From the NCBI GenBank assembly GCA_964564735.1, contig CAZMCH010000016.1:1-59217 (forward strand): a stretch of 59,217 nt of DNA, given 5' to 3'. Shown here piece by piece: positions 34,329 to 43,498 of the stretch (position 1 is its first letter; each line of letters opens with the position of its first letter). The stretch comes from CAZMCH01 sp964564735 (GTDB lineage Bacteria > Poribacteria > DTPJ01). Position numbers and translations under genes: made by a program. Under the pieces are notes generated by a model. The model saw nothing but the letters and a program-made list of their open reading frames with translations. It made no database searches and was not told the origin of the DNA.

Positions 34329-35900
34329 TTATGTTAATTTTCCTTCTTCCACTAATCTGCGAATCTGTTGAACAGAAAGACCAGCTAAACCTAAACGTTC
34401 AACAGTTCGCCCTTCTGCCCAATAATTTCTTCTATGAAGAATATTTGCAAGATGTATTATTGCTTTTATTGTAGGAACAGGAACTCCCAATTGATCACCT
34501 AAAGATGCCATCGGTACGAGGCTTGTGGGAATTTCCTCTGTTATATAACGATGATCTAATGTATTTGGCGCTTTTATCCCGGAATATCCCGTATTTGCCT
34601 GCATAGCACTATAAAGGTCATTACCAGCGGCGCCATAAGCCAAATAAAGCCATTCACGAGCAGTTGATACTTTGATCCCAAGTGCTTCTGCCACCGATAC
34701 TCTTTCTGCGTCTATTTCTTGGAGAATTTTTGCGACAGATGGACTTGCGCCTTCATGGTAATATTCGAAATCTCCATGTCTTTCCTCAATCCATGCGGTA
34801 TTGAGTATTGTCAATGCAGGATGAAACACCGACCCAATATTATTTAGGCTTGTTTTAAGAACATTATCTCCGGGAGTAAATTGTGGCAATACTTTCTTAA
34901 TGCTAGGTAAGACGTCAGGGATATGATATGCTGGTATGGTAGCAAGTGGAACTGAATTTTTAATTGAAAATATCTTAACCTGTGCTGGATTGGTTATACG
35001 ACAGGCATAAAGCAAAGTTTCTGCCTCTGCTATAAAAGGATACGTTTTTACTCCAATTCTACGTAAAGTCTCTGTAAACTCTAAAGCCCCTCCTGTTCTA
35101 CCGGGATTTAAGACAACAACCTGACCATCAGTAAGGTATGGACCTAAAAGGTTTGCCAATGTATAATGAGCAGTTGCGGGAGTAACAATCATTACTAGAT
35201 CAGTCTTTTCAAGGGCTTCTTGTGGATCGGATGTTACGGCATTTAATTTTGCAAAACCATTGATCTCACCTGTTACATTTATTCCACCATTTGTCTTTAT
35301 TGCTAATAGGCGTTCAGGGCTTCTATTGAAAAGATTAACTTTACATCCCAAAAGCGATAGATGAGATGCCATGGCAAGACCACCATTTCCAGCACCTGCG
35401 ATACAAACCGTTGGTAAATCAGCAGGAGGCTCTATTTCTCCCAAAGAACTCTCATATTCTTTTAAGACCTCCATTATACCAATTTTTGACTGAGCATTAA
35501 GAAGAGCATTTGTAAATCCTTCTGTTTTTAATAAATGACCAATCCTTGCCAGAATCTTTAAATGCAATTCTGTTGATGATTTTGGGCTTAATATCAGGAA
35601 TACTAAATTAGCTAATTTTCTATCAATAGACGCAAAATCAATACCTTCGCTACTTCTACCAAAAGCAATTATTGGCTGATGAACAGCCGAAGTGCAAGTA
35701 TGAGGCATTGCTATTCCGTCTCCCAATCCTGTCGTTTGTGCCTGTTCTCTTGCTAATAGGCTTGATAAAGCCTCTTCTTTTTTGATTAATCTTCCAGACC
35801 GCGAAAGTGATTCTGTTAATTCGGTAATAGCTTCTAATTTACCTTTAACACCAAGTTCCATTAAGATAGCATCTTCTATGATAAGATCGTGAAGTTGCAT
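34329..35900 (-). CDS. PTS EIIA (fructose/PtsN type) fused to octopine/nopaline-family dehydrogenase
   Basis: This single 523-residue ORF has two recognisable parts. Residues 1 to about 148 form a PTS EIIA type-2 domain: EAITELTESLSRSGRL, then GLGDGIAMPHTCTS with the phospho-acceptor His67. After a short linker, TVCIAGAGNGGLAMASHL (GAGNGG 169-174) begins an NAD(P) Rossmann domain. SLNNIGSVFHPALTILN follows and belongs to the opine dehydrogenase catalytic domain, with a conserved His. Opine dehydrogenases reductively condense an amino acid with a keto acid. The EIIA half would let phosphate flow from HPr influence activity or carry a sugar signal. ATG 35900 is preferred because GGAGG is eight bases upstream; the GTG at 35909 overlaps it. 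Confidence 0.88.
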   Translation of the reverse strand: MQLHDLIIEDAILMELGVKGKLEAITELTESLSRSGRLIKKEEALSSLLAREQAQTTGLGDGIAMPHTCTSAVHQPIIAFGRSSEGIDFASIDRKLANLVFLILSPKSSTELHLKILARIGHLLKTEGFTNALLNAQSKIGIMEVLKEYESSLGEIEPPADLPTVCIAGAGNGGLAMASHLSLLGCKVNLFNRSPERLLAIKTNGGINVTGEINGFAKLNAVTSDPQEALEKTDLVMIVTPATAHYTLANLLGPYLTDGQVVVLNPGRTGGALEFTETLRRIGVKTYPFIAEAETLLYACRITNPAQVKIFSIKNSVPLATIPAYHIPDVLPSIKKVLPQFTPGDNVLKTSLNNIGSVFHPALTILNTAWIEERHGDFEYYHEGASPSVAKILQEIDAERVSVAEALGIKVSTAREWLYLAYGAAGNDLYSAMQANTGYSGIKAPNTLDHRYITEEIPTSLVPMASLGDQLGVPVPTIKAIIHLANILHRRNYWAEGRTVERLGLAGLSVQQIRRLVEEGKLT

Positions 35901-36024
35901 GATGTGCACCTCCCTATTTTGTTATTATATAATTATGAATTCAAGTTACTTTTTACCTGTATTATATAATAACGCCAATTATAGATAGTTGTTTACATCT
36001 TAATGTATTAGCCTATATAACATA

Positions 36025-37185
36025 TTAGCCTGAAAACGATATAATGCTACTACCTTTAAGGATTTCAGGTAAATCGTCTGGAAACTTTTTTATTTCCCGA
36101 AAATCAGGAACAGGCAACGGAATACTGCCTTTATTTATTGATTCTTCCGATACCAAACCCGGAACAGTCATATCCATAGCATCATATACATCAACAGCTG
36201 GCTTGGTATCATTCAAAATACAATCAATAAACTCACGAATCTCAAAATAATCTCCTCCTCCATGTCCTGCTTTTAGTGCCTCCTCTGAAGGATTGCGCCA
36301 TATTTCGGGCATAAATTCCTGCTCAAAGTCCCATAAAGGATGCCAAGTAATTTCTTTATGATAATCTGCAAGCCATATTTTATGATCATCTCCAAATCCT
36401 CTTGGTGATTCATAACAGCCTTTTGTTCCCTGAAGTGAATAATATGTTAGGTTATGTGGTCTGTCTGAAAGCATATCAAGCCTGATATTGATCTGTCCAC
36501 CACGAGTTGTTTTACACATCATCGTTGTGCTATCTTCATTTTCATAAATATTGCCTCTTGGGTCTTTATAATGATGTCCGCTACCCATGCAACAAACTGT
36601 CTCAACTCGATCCTTAAACCATTGAAGAACAGGACCTAAGCTGTGTGTGGGATATGTGCATCCATTTCTGCCCGTCTGCCATTTTCTGCGCCACACAGTT
36701 ACCTCGTTTAACCCTTTCAATTCATGGATATATTCACCTTCACCAAAATATGGTTCACCAAAAAGCCCTTGATCTGCCATTGCACGGACTAATACATTTG
36801 GCTTCATATATGTATAGTTTTCAGCCATCATATACTTACATTTACTATTTCTGACTGCGGAAACAAGTTTCCAGCACTGTTCAAGGTCTGTCGCAGCAGA
36901 TACCTCTGTAATGACGTGTTTTCCCCTTTCCAGAGCCATTATTGCCTGTGGCGCATGTAGGGGCATGGGTGTTGATACGATAATTATATCCAAATCAGAA
37001 TCAACCATTTTTTCATAATCTGTATACCTATTCTCTACACCATATCTATCCGCAGTATCATTCAAAACATCCTCTCTGATGTCACATAGAGCATGGAGTT
37101 TAGTTTCAGTTACAGTTTGAATAGCACGAACAAAACCAGAGCCGCGTGGAGCGCCTACTATACCAACCTTAAGTTCATTCTTCAT
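36025..37185 (-). CDS. Gfo/Idh/MocA-family oxidoreductase (copy 2)
   Basis: The 386-residue protein has a Rossmann N-terminus (VGIVGAPRGSGFVRAIQTV) in which the usual GxGxxG is GAPRGSG, a variation seen in some subgroups. LERGKHVITEVSAATD replaces the EKP motif, so the conserved lysine of the EKP triad is missing. The later WRRKWQTGRNGCTYPTHS contains the substrate-domain His. It could still bind NAD(P) but the altered catalytic triad deserves attention. GAGG lies before the ATG, 74 bases after the next Gfo/Idh/MocA gene. The substrate is unknown. Confidence 0.85.
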   Translation of the reverse strand: MKNELKVGIVGAPRGSGFVRAIQTVTETKLHALCDIREDVLNDTADRYGVENRYTDYEKMVDSDLDIIIVSTPMPLHAPQAIMALERGKHVITEVSAATDLEQCWKLVSAVRNSKCKYMMAENYTYMKPNVLVRAMADQGLFGEPYFGEGEYIHELKGLNEVTVWRRKWQTGRNGCTYPTHSLGPVLQWFKDRVETVCCMGSGHHYKDPRGNIYENEDSTTMMCKTTRGGQINIRLDMLSDRPHNLTYYSLQGTKGCYESPRGFGDDHKIWLADYHKEITWHPLWDFEQEFMPEIWRNPSEEALKAGHGGGDYFEIREFIDCILNDTKPAVDVYDAMDMTVPGLVSEESINKGSIPLPVPDFREIKKFPDDLPEILKGSSIISFSG

Positions 37186-37259
37186 AATTTTACCTCGCTA
37201 ATATAAGACTTTATAAGCAAAATTATATACCTAATGCCTTTCGTATATTGAAAACACCA

Positions 37260-38321
37260 TTAATACTCAATATCTATTGGAATATTTCCTTCTCTATGAG
37301 ATTGACTAATTGCAAGGTCGACCTGCCTATCAATACGTCCATTAAAAGCACCGTATTCAGGCTCAACGTTTTCTCTGACTGACTTCATAATGCTTGCCAA
37401 TTCTGATGCTATAGTTATCAGACCATCACTGATTTTATATTTCTTAAATGGATTATCCCATACTATTTCAGGAACCGTATCTGCAACAAATTTATCTAAG
37501 ACATCCATGCCATCAACATTACAGGTCAGACGTTGGATGTTAATCTGCTTTTTATCGTCTTTATCTTTAAGCATAAAAATCTTATCACCAACAGCCATGC
37601 CATTTTCGCCATAAAACTCGGTTGAGCTAATGCCTCTTAAAGGCGAACCCCATGTCAAATTTGTAAAATGCGAAAAACCTAATGCCCCATTTTCAAAGAA
37701 ATAAATTTCATGGCAGGTATATTCGCTATTAACTTTTGATCCACGATAATTATGTTCTGCAACAGAAAAATTACCATCAATTCCGATAACTCGCTTTATT
37801 TTCACATCAAAGCCGATATAGCTTCTAACAAGGCTAACAGCATGATAATCATGAGTTAGGTTGTTGTTGTGACCGCGCCATATTTTGCCGAATACACCAT
37901 TTAATATAAGTTCTCGTTTTATGCGTTCAGATGGCATACGATAAAGATTTTCCGCAGTTTCTATATATGCGCCTTTCTCTTTGGCAAGAGCTATGAGCAT
38001 ATCTGCATCTTCAACAGCAGAAGCAATTGGTGTTTCTGTAACAACGCTGATTCCTCTTTCAAGAATAGCTTTTGATACTATATGAGCATTAGCAGGATTA
38101 ACTATAACAGCAACAAAATCAAGTTTTTGCTCATCTAACATTTTTTCAACATTCGAATACCATTTAACGCCATATTTATTGGCTTGTTCCTCTCCACGAG
38201 GTGCGCCTGTATTGCATAAAGCGACAAGATTAAGTTGATCTTTTAGCAAGTCTATTGTTGGTATCCATGCTCCTGATGCTCTGCGACCAGCACCAACGAC
38301 AGCAATATTTAGTTTATCCAT
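37260..38321 (-). CDS. Gfo/Idh/MocA-family oxidoreductase (copy 3)
   Basis: The 353-residue protein starts with IAVVGAGRRASGAWIPTI, a GxGxxA-type Rossmann motif. ILERGISVVTETPIASAVED has ETP where typical members have EKP, so this copy also lacks the canonical Lys. LTHDYHAVSLVRSY is the substrate-domain region. It may be a substrate-binding or NAD-linked enzyme on a sugar; no partner is obvious. GGGAGA precedes the ATG. It is the most upstream gene of the 23.6-38.3 kb minus-strand array. Confidence 0.85.
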   Translation of the reverse strand: MDKLNIAVVGAGRRASGAWIPTIDLLKDQLNLVALCNTGAPRGEEQANKYGVKWYSNVEKMLDEQKLDFVAVIVNPANAHIVSKAILERGISVVTETPIASAVEDADMLIALAKEKGAYIETAENLYRMPSERIKRELILNGVFGKIWRGHNNNLTHDYHAVSLVRSYIGFDVKIKRVIGIDGNFSVAEHNYRGSKVNSEYTCHEIYFFENGALGFSHFTNLTWGSPLRGISSTEFYGENGMAVGDKIFMLKDKDDKKQINIQRLTCNVDGMDVLDKFVADTVPEIVWDNPFKKYKISDGLITIASELASIMKSVRENVEPEYGAFNGRIDRQVDLAISQSHREGNIPIDIEY

Positions 38322-38399
38322 TTCTTATCTCCCATAATATTTATCAAACAAATTGATTATTTAATGTGAGTTCGATGTAAGGAAAGCCTATATCATTGT

Positions 38400-38505
38400 T
38401 GTCATTCCAACATCTGCTGGAATCTATAAAATCTCCCTTACCCAAAGAGAGATTTAGAGGGATTTTCAAAAGATTTATAAATAAAAAACTAATCTGGTTG
38501 ACCAA
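38400..38505. repeat. Dispersed repeats: palindrome plus repeat family A (long copy)
   Basis: ATTCCAacatctGCTGGAAT (38404-38423) is a relative of the palindrome at 31913. It is followed at 38428-38505 by family A, beginning AAAATCTCCCTT and then TTAGAGGGATTTTCAAAA, ATTTATAAATA and AAAAACTAAT. A second copy with about 90 percent identity in the shared stretch lies at 40509-40610. No ORF occurs between 38322 and 38622. Confidence 0.75.
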
Positions 38506-38562
38506 TAAAAAAGTTTTTTCGCCTCATTCAAAATGATAGCATATGTTCATCTCATTAATATA

Positions 38563-38591
38563 TAAAAAAGGGGCGACAATAATACGCCCCT
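38563..38591 (-). terminator. Rho-independent terminator after the aminotransferase gene
   Basis: On the minus strand AGGGGCG (38591-38585), a nine-base loop, CGCCCCT (38575-38569) and then TTTTT form a perfect seven-base stem with a T-run. It lies 32 bases after the aminotransferase stop. Confidence 0.85.
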
Positions 38592-38622
38592 AAAACATCC
38601 TGATTCCTATTTCAGTGATACT

Positions 38623-39792
38623 CTATGACATCGCCTTTTTAATTCTTTCCATCGCTTCAATAAGCCTGTTATCTGAAACAGTTAGAGAAATTCTAATAAA
38701 TCCTTCACCATATTTTCCATAAGCTGAACCAGAAGCAACAACAACCGCAGCTTTTTCAAACAGCAATGTTGTGAAATCTATTGAACTCATACCTTTTGGA
38801 ACTGGAATCCATAGATAGAAAGTGCCTTTGGCAGGTTTGTAGTCTGCCCAGCCGATCTCTTTTAGTGTATCAAGGACAAGCTGACGTCTTTTATTGTATA
38901 TTTTAAGCATATTGCTGATATTATCTTGACATTCTTTAATTGCAGTTATTCCCGCAAACTGTATCGGGTTGAATATTCCCGAATCTGTATTTTCTTTGAC
39001 TTTTGATATTGCAGAGATTAGATCAGGATTACCCATTGCCATTCCAATACGCCAGCCAGTCATATTAAAAGGCTTGGAAAGCGAATTAAGTTCGACTGCA
39101 ACGTCCTTTGCACCTGGAGTAACTAATAGGCTTTTGGGTTCTTCGCCATCAAAAACAACCTCGCTGTATGGGTTATCATAGCATATCGCTATATCATAGG
39201 ATTTTGCAAAGCTGACAAGATCATTAAAAAACTCTTGGGTTGCTGTCGCACCAGTTGGGTTGTTTGGATAATTTAGGAACATGCCAACAGCCTTTTTTGC
39301 TATATCTGATGGTATATCCTCAAATTTTGGCAGATAGCCATTTTCTGGCTTAATGGCTACATGATAAGGTTCTCCACCAGCAATAAATATGCTTGAGCGA
39401 TATGCAGGATAGCCGGGATCAGTCATCAAAACAATATCGCCATGATTAACAACACCAAGCGCAAAATGATGACAGCCTTCCTTAGAACCTATTAGTCCCA
39501 ATATTTCAGTTTTTGGATCAAGGTTTACTTTATAGCGTTCTGCATACCAATCAGCAACAGCTTTTCGAAATGATAACATGCCTTTTTCCTCGTCAGTAGG
39601 ATAGCGATGATTTTCTGGATCATAGGCTTGTTTACATAATTCATCTATTATCGGCTTTGGTGTTGGGTCAACTGGGTCCCCAATTGCAAGGCTTATAACA
39701 TCAATGCCCTCAACCCTAGCTTTTGCGATTTTGTTTCTAAGCTCCATAAAAAGATATGGCGGTATCTTATTAAGTCTATCAGCAATTTGCAT
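38623..39792 (-). CDS. dapL: LL-diaminopimelate aminotransferase (DapL-type class I/II)
   Basis: The 389-residue PLP enzyme resembles DapL2. It starts ADRLNKIPPYLFMELRNKI and has ISLAIGDPVDPTP, RYPTDEEKGMLSFR, GSKEGCHHFALG, NYPNNPTGA and SLSKPFNMTGWRIG with Lys240 forming the Schiff base. DapL converts tetrahydrodipicolinate and glutamate to LL-diaminopimelate in one step of lysine and peptidoglycan synthesis. The same fold includes aspartate and other aminotransferases, so the exact substrate needs testing. GAGG lies before the ATG. It follows the STAS gene in the same orientation with a 75-base gap and has its own terminator. Confidence 0.8.
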   Translation of the reverse strand: MQIADRLNKIPPYLFMELRNKIAKARVEGIDVISLAIGDPVDPTPKPIIDELCKQAYDPENHRYPTDEEKGMLSFRKAVADWYAERYKVNLDPKTEILGLIGSKEGCHHFALGVVNHGDIVLMTDPGYPAYRSSIFIAGGEPYHVAIKPENGYLPKFEDIPSDIAKKAVGMFLNYPNNPTGATATQEFFNDLVSFAKSYDIAICYDNPYSEVVFDGEEPKSLLVTPGAKDVAVELNSLSKPFNMTGWRIGMAMGNPDLISAISKVKENTDSGIFNPIQFAGITAIKECQDNISNMLKIYNKRRQLVLDTLKEIGWADYKPAKGTFYLWIPVPKGMSSIDFTTLLFEKAAVVVASGSAYGKYGEGFIRISLTVSDNRLIEAMERIKKAMS

Positions 39793-39867
39793 TACATATT
39801 ACCTCTTAACATCGTATTATTGATTATGGATAAAAAATCAATTTAATATATTATAATCAAATTTAGA

Positions 39868-40206
39868 TTATTTTTTAAGATTTTCCAAAGCTTCATCTTC
39901 GTCATCATATTTTTCAAAGACCTGATCAAGCTTTGTTACAACAAGTAGATACCTAACAGACCTACCAACATTTAGCAAAACGACCTTTTTATTTTGTTTT
40001 ATAAGTGATGTATATGCAGCAACTAGCATACCAAGTCCAACGCTGTCCATCATAGGGACTTCTTCCAAATTAATAATCAGTCCGTCAATATTTGCATCAA
40101 TTTGTTCTTGTATAGCTTTATTTAGATCAAACCTAGCATCGCCAATGATCTCACCTCTAATGTCCAATATTGCCACATTATCACGAACACGTGTTGAAAT
40201 TTCCAT
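39868..40206 (-). CDS. STAS-domain anti-sigma factor antagonist-like protein
   Basis: The 112-residue protein is a stand-alone STAS domain of the SpoIIAA/RsbV type. It has VAILDIRGEIIG and PMMDSVGLGMLVAA, in which Ser55 of DSVGLG is the site phosphorylated by an anti-sigma kinase in well-studied relatives. Unphosphorylated forms bind the kinase and release a sigma factor or other partner. The matching kinase and phosphatase are not in this window. GGAGG lies nine bases before the ATG, and a good promoter lies about 110 bases upstream. Confidence 0.88.
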   Translation of the reverse strand: MEISTRVRDNVAILDIRGEIIGDARFDLNKAIQEQIDANIDGLIINLEEVPMMDSVGLGMLVAAYTSLIKQNKKVVLLNVGRSVRYLLVVTKLDQVFEKYDDEDEALENLKK

Positions 40207-40293
40207 TTTTGCTCCTCCAAGTATTGCAAAGATTGAGGCTTGTCAAAACAAGCAGGAATGCAGTTTATATAAAGGATCTATCTGCGATATTAC

Positions 40294-40322
40294 AGAATAT
40301 CAGATTGATTATTATATGTCAA
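40294..40322 (-). promoter_or_regulatory. Promoter for the STAS gene
   Basis: On the minus strand TTGACA (40322-40317) and TATTCT (40299-40294) are separated by 17 bases. The start of the STAS gene is about 90 bases downstream. Confidence 0.6.
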
Positions 40323-40508
40323 GCGTTAAATATTGGTGATTCACATCATTTTTATATAGCAATTATATTGCAGTATTTTGAGGCATGAATATATAAAAAA
40401 GTATTGAAAATAATAAAGAAAATGGCATATCCTATGTTTCCAAGATAAACACAATTTAAGAAGATATGTTATTACTTAAAAAAATCAATCTTTGTATTTG
40501 CGATTATT

Positions 40509-40610
40509 AAAATCCCCCTTTGCGTAGGGGCATATTGCTAATACGCCTTTTGGAGACTTAGAGGGATTTTCAAAAAATTTATAAATACAAAAACTAATTC
40601 GGTGAAGCAC
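40509..40610. repeat. Dispersed repeat family A, second long copy
   Basis: The copy runs from AAAATCCCCCTT to about 40610 (AACTAATTCGGTGAAGCA) and shares TTAGAGGGATTTTCAAAA, ATTTATAAATA and AAAAACTAAT with the copy at 38428-38505. An insertion of about 20 bases near 40525-40545 separates the two halves. The remainder of the 435-base gap 40207-40641 holds the STAS promoter and no ORF. Confidence 0.7.
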
Positions 40611-40641
40611 CAGCACAATCCATGATTTAATATTTTTTATT

Positions 40642-41097
40642 TCATTCTATAAATCTCAATAGTTGTCTTTTGACAGGATTTCCTTCAGAATCTTCTGATA
40701 TTGTTACCATTTCTCTAGTGAGTTTTGCTCCTGAAACCTCAACGATACCAATTTCACAAAGGACATAACATATACAGCCTTCTTCAAGATGACCGCCATA
40801 AGCACCATTGCGATCAGATGCGGTAATATGAACATGAGGTTCACCATCTGCAATCATGCCATTTATACTCATTATCTCAATACCGCCTTCCCAATCATCA
40901 TATTTGTTGCTAGGAGGCCATTGGTTGTGCATTACCCAGTGAAGGCTTATCTTGGAGAGTGTGCCATATCCCATGACTACAACTCCTTGTTTTATGTCAT
41001 TATCTTTTATGAATTGCTTAAGCGATATTAAAATATCTTCACCAGAATCGATCCTTAAAATCCAGAATTTGCTACCATCAAAGCTATGTCCTTCCAT
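40642..41097 (-). CDS. PPC/DUF296-domain protein
   Basis: The 151-residue protein consists of a single PPC (plants and prokaryotes conserved, DUF296) domain. GVVVMGYGTLSKISLHWV, then GEPHVHITASDRNGAYGGHL with the conserved His pair and VEVSGAKLTREM identify it. In bacteria and archaea such proteins form trimers and may bind DNA or metals; their role is unclear. ATG 41097 was chosen because AAAGGA lies at good spacing, while the alternative ATG at 41106 abuts it. It lies 19 bases downstream of a UroD-like gene. Confidence 0.83.
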   Translation of the reverse strand: MEGHSFDGSKFWILRIDSGEDILISLKQFIKDNDIKQGVVVMGYGTLSKISLHWVMHNQWPPSNKYDDWEGGIEIMSINGMIADGEPHVHITASDRNGAYGGHLEEGCICYVLCEIGIVEVSGAKLTREMVTISEDSEGNPVKRQLLRFIE

Positions 41098-41116
41098 ACC
41101 AATCATCCTTTCTTTT

Positions 41117-42196
41117 TTAATAATTTTGCTTCATCCAATCAGAAACCGCTTGAAAACGCTCTAAGGGAACTTCTATACCATCTGCTCCGGGGCAAAGAAT
41201 AAAATTAGATTGTCTGAGTCTTGGTGTATAAAGAGAATCAAGCGCAGATGAAATTTCCTCAATCGGGTTTAATATAAATATTGTCGGATCAAGAACTCCG
41301 ATGATGATAATATCATCACCCAAAACATCCAAAGCTAATTCAAATGGAGTATCACCCGTAGGTGGAGGCGTTAGTGCATGAATACCATCTAAGCCCGTAT
41401 ATTTTATCTCATGCAGAAGGTTTTTTACATGACCGCACATGTGAATAATTGCGATTTTTCCGTTATTATGAATAATGTCAACAAAATCTCGAACATGCCT
41501 GCCATTATATTTGTGATATACATCAGGACTTATATAAAAAGTGCTGGTATTTTCACAAAGAATTATAACATCACAAGGGCTTTTTGCGAGAATCTCAAAG
41601 GCTTCTAATTCTTTTTTGTGAATTGTGCTAATCAAAGCATCCATTTCATCAGGATAATCATTAAGAAGACAATAAAAATTCATTACTCCCATATCATATT
41701 CAAGCAATTTTGGTATCGTTGATGGTCCCCAAAATCTCGTTACGATTCCATCATCACCGATGATTGCATTAATATTATCATAAACCTGATTATCGTCATG
41801 TTCTATAAACTGGGCATTTTCCCATATTTGCATGTATATATTGATGTCATCTATTGAACCAACAGGATATTTTATTGGATGTCCATTACGATAGATTGTC
41901 GTAAGAGTGCCTTTTGATGATTTTAATTCATGTATTGACTTTCCATCTTCATATTTGTAATTAGTTTTAGTATCCTCAGACCAAACAAGCTGTGGAGATG
42001 AAAAATCCATGTTCATACCCCAGCAATTTAACAGAAAAATGTCACATCCAATATATCGATAAAAATCAATACCTGACATGCCTTTAATATTATCAGGCAA
42101 CTTGCTTAAAGTAGCATTATCAACTATTGTTGTCCATGATAATCTGTCAGTAGGCTTCTTATTCATTATTGCGTTTATGCGTTCACGTCCTGTCAT
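41117..42196 (-). CDS. Uroporphyrinogen-decarboxylase-superfamily protein (copy 3)
   Basis: The 359-residue protein has the UroD/MtaA fold: ERINAIMNKKPTDRLSW at the N-terminus, TRFWGPSTIPKLL, VIILCENTSTFYISPDVY and IAIIHMCGHVKNLLHEI. The HMCG motif gives the zinc His-x-Cys pair, and FILCPGADGIEVP supplies a third Cys near the C-terminus. This three-ligand set matches cobalamin-dependent methyltransferases. It is in a group with a CCA-type enzyme and a PPC protein but shares no obvious pathway with them. GGGTGAAATT precedes the ATG. Confidence 0.85.
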   Translation of the reverse strand: MTGRERINAIMNKKPTDRLSWTTIVDNATLSKLPDNIKGMSGIDFYRYIGCDIFLLNCWGMNMDFSSPQLVWSEDTKTNYKYEDGKSIHELKSSKGTLTTIYRNGHPIKYPVGSIDDINIYMQIWENAQFIEHDDNQVYDNINAIIGDDGIVTRFWGPSTIPKLLEYDMGVMNFYCLLNDYPDEMDALISTIHKKELEAFEILAKSPCDVIILCENTSTFYISPDVYHKYNGRHVRDFVDIIHNNGKIAIIHMCGHVKNLLHEIKYTGLDGIHALTPPPTGDTPFELALDVLGDDIIIIGVLDPTIFILNPIEEISSALDSLYTPRLRQSNFILCPGADGIEVPLERFQAVSDWMKQNY

Positions 42197-42205
42197 AATT
42201 TCACC

Positions 42206-43498
42206 CTATTTATCATAATTTTGCTTTATAAACTTAATAGCTTGCTCTTTATTCTCTATTATTCCATCTAATTGCATATCAAATACTTTGCATAATATAT
42301 CAGTATATAAAGGGCTTTCGGGATAACCCAATTCTTTAAGGTCATCACCGTTGATAAATGGTTTTATCTTTCTCAGATCGGCAAGATACATCATTAATTT
42401 ATATACTGCTTCTTCATCCATAGCTTTAAATATTCCGAAAATCAAAGCCTGCAACGGTAGGTTTTTCAAGGAATTATATATTCCGCTTAATGTAACCGCA
42501 TCATCATTAATTTGTTGTAAGGCTATTGGCAAATCAAAGAAAGATGCCCTCAAATTATCTATATATCTTTTATTTAAGAAAAGTCCATCAATAGCATCAG
42601 CAAAATCTGTTTCATTTAACCCATCCACAAGAGCCATAAGCCTAAGGAGAACATAATCAAATTTCTCACTAGACCTTAAAAATGGAAGGTTCTCAAACAT
42701 TTTCAATCCGTCAATTTTATTCAAAATTGAGAGTTTTTCTTTAGTCAATGATATTTCAGGATGAATATAGCGGATTAAATTTAGCTTTTCCATTCTCCTC
42801 AAAGGTTCAGTTGAATTTTCTTCATCAAGTATGAGTAATATTTCGTTTCTGATTCTCTGTCTAGTTATCGTATTAAGGAAATCTTTTTCAATCGCTTCTT
42901 TTAAAAGTTTCTCTGTTTGCTTGTCTATATTGAAACTGAACCTTTGCTCAAATCTAATTGCCCTAAAGATTCTTGTTGGATCGTCTAAAAAGCTTCGATC
43001 ATGAATTATCTTAATTTTTTCATTTTTAAGATCGGACATACCATCAAGAAAGTCAACAAGATCTCCATTATCAAGGTTAATTGCCATTGCATTTATGGTA
43101 AAATCTCTACGATAGAGATCATCTTTTATAGAACCAAATTTGACGGTTGGGAGTGCGCCGGGGTGTTCGTATATTTCAGTTCTTGCAGTGACAATGTCAA
43201 TCTTGAAGCCATCTTTCATTGTTACAACTGATGTGCCGAATCTCTTATGGCTTTTGGCTTTACCTTTATTTATTTCGGCAAATTTCATAGCGAAATCTAT
43301 TCCGTCGCCTTCAATAATAATATCAATATCAAGATTTGGTCTGCCTAGTATCAAATCCCTTACAAATCCACCAACAACATAGGCAGAATAACCCAACTTT
43401 TTGCTTTCTATGCCTATTGATTTTAAGAGTTTATATATTTTTGGGGGAAGTTTATTGAGTATCAATGATTCAAAATTTATATTTTTATTCTGAGTCAT
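42206..43498 (-). CDS. tRNA nucleotidyltransferase/poly(A) polymerase-family protein (CCA-adding type)
   Basis: The 430-residue class II nucleotidyltransferase has AYVVGGFVRDLILG (GGxVRD at 43-48) and DIDI (57-60) as the metal-binding acidic motif. RRDFTINAMA and RIFRAIRFEQRFSF of the family neck follow. It could add CCA to tRNA ends or be an A-adding relative; the sequence does not decide. The length (430) is usual. The ATG overlaps the end of rsgA by 14 bases, with AAGG as ribosome site, so they are co-transcribed. The C-terminal half diverges. Confidence 0.88.
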   Translation of the reverse strand: MTQNKNINFESLILNKLPPKIYKLLKSIGIESKKLGYSAYVVGGFVRDLILGRPNLDIDIIIEGDGIDFAMKFAEINKGKAKSHKRFGTSVVTMKDGFKIDIVTARTEIYEHPGALPTVKFGSIKDDLYRRDFTINAMAINLDNGDLVDFLDGMSDLKNEKIKIIHDRSFLDDPTRIFRAIRFEQRFSFNIDKQTEKLLKEAIEKDFLNTITRQRIRNEILLILDEENSTEPLRRMEKLNLIRYIHPEISLTKEKLSILNKIDGLKMFENLPFLRSSEKFDYVLLRLMALVDGLNETDFADAIDGLFLNKRYIDNLRASFFDLPIALQQINDDAVTLSGIYNSLKNLPLQALIFGIFKAMDEEAVYKLMMYLADLRKIKPFINGDDLKELGYPESPLYTDILCKVFDMQLDGIIENKEQAIKFIKQNYDK

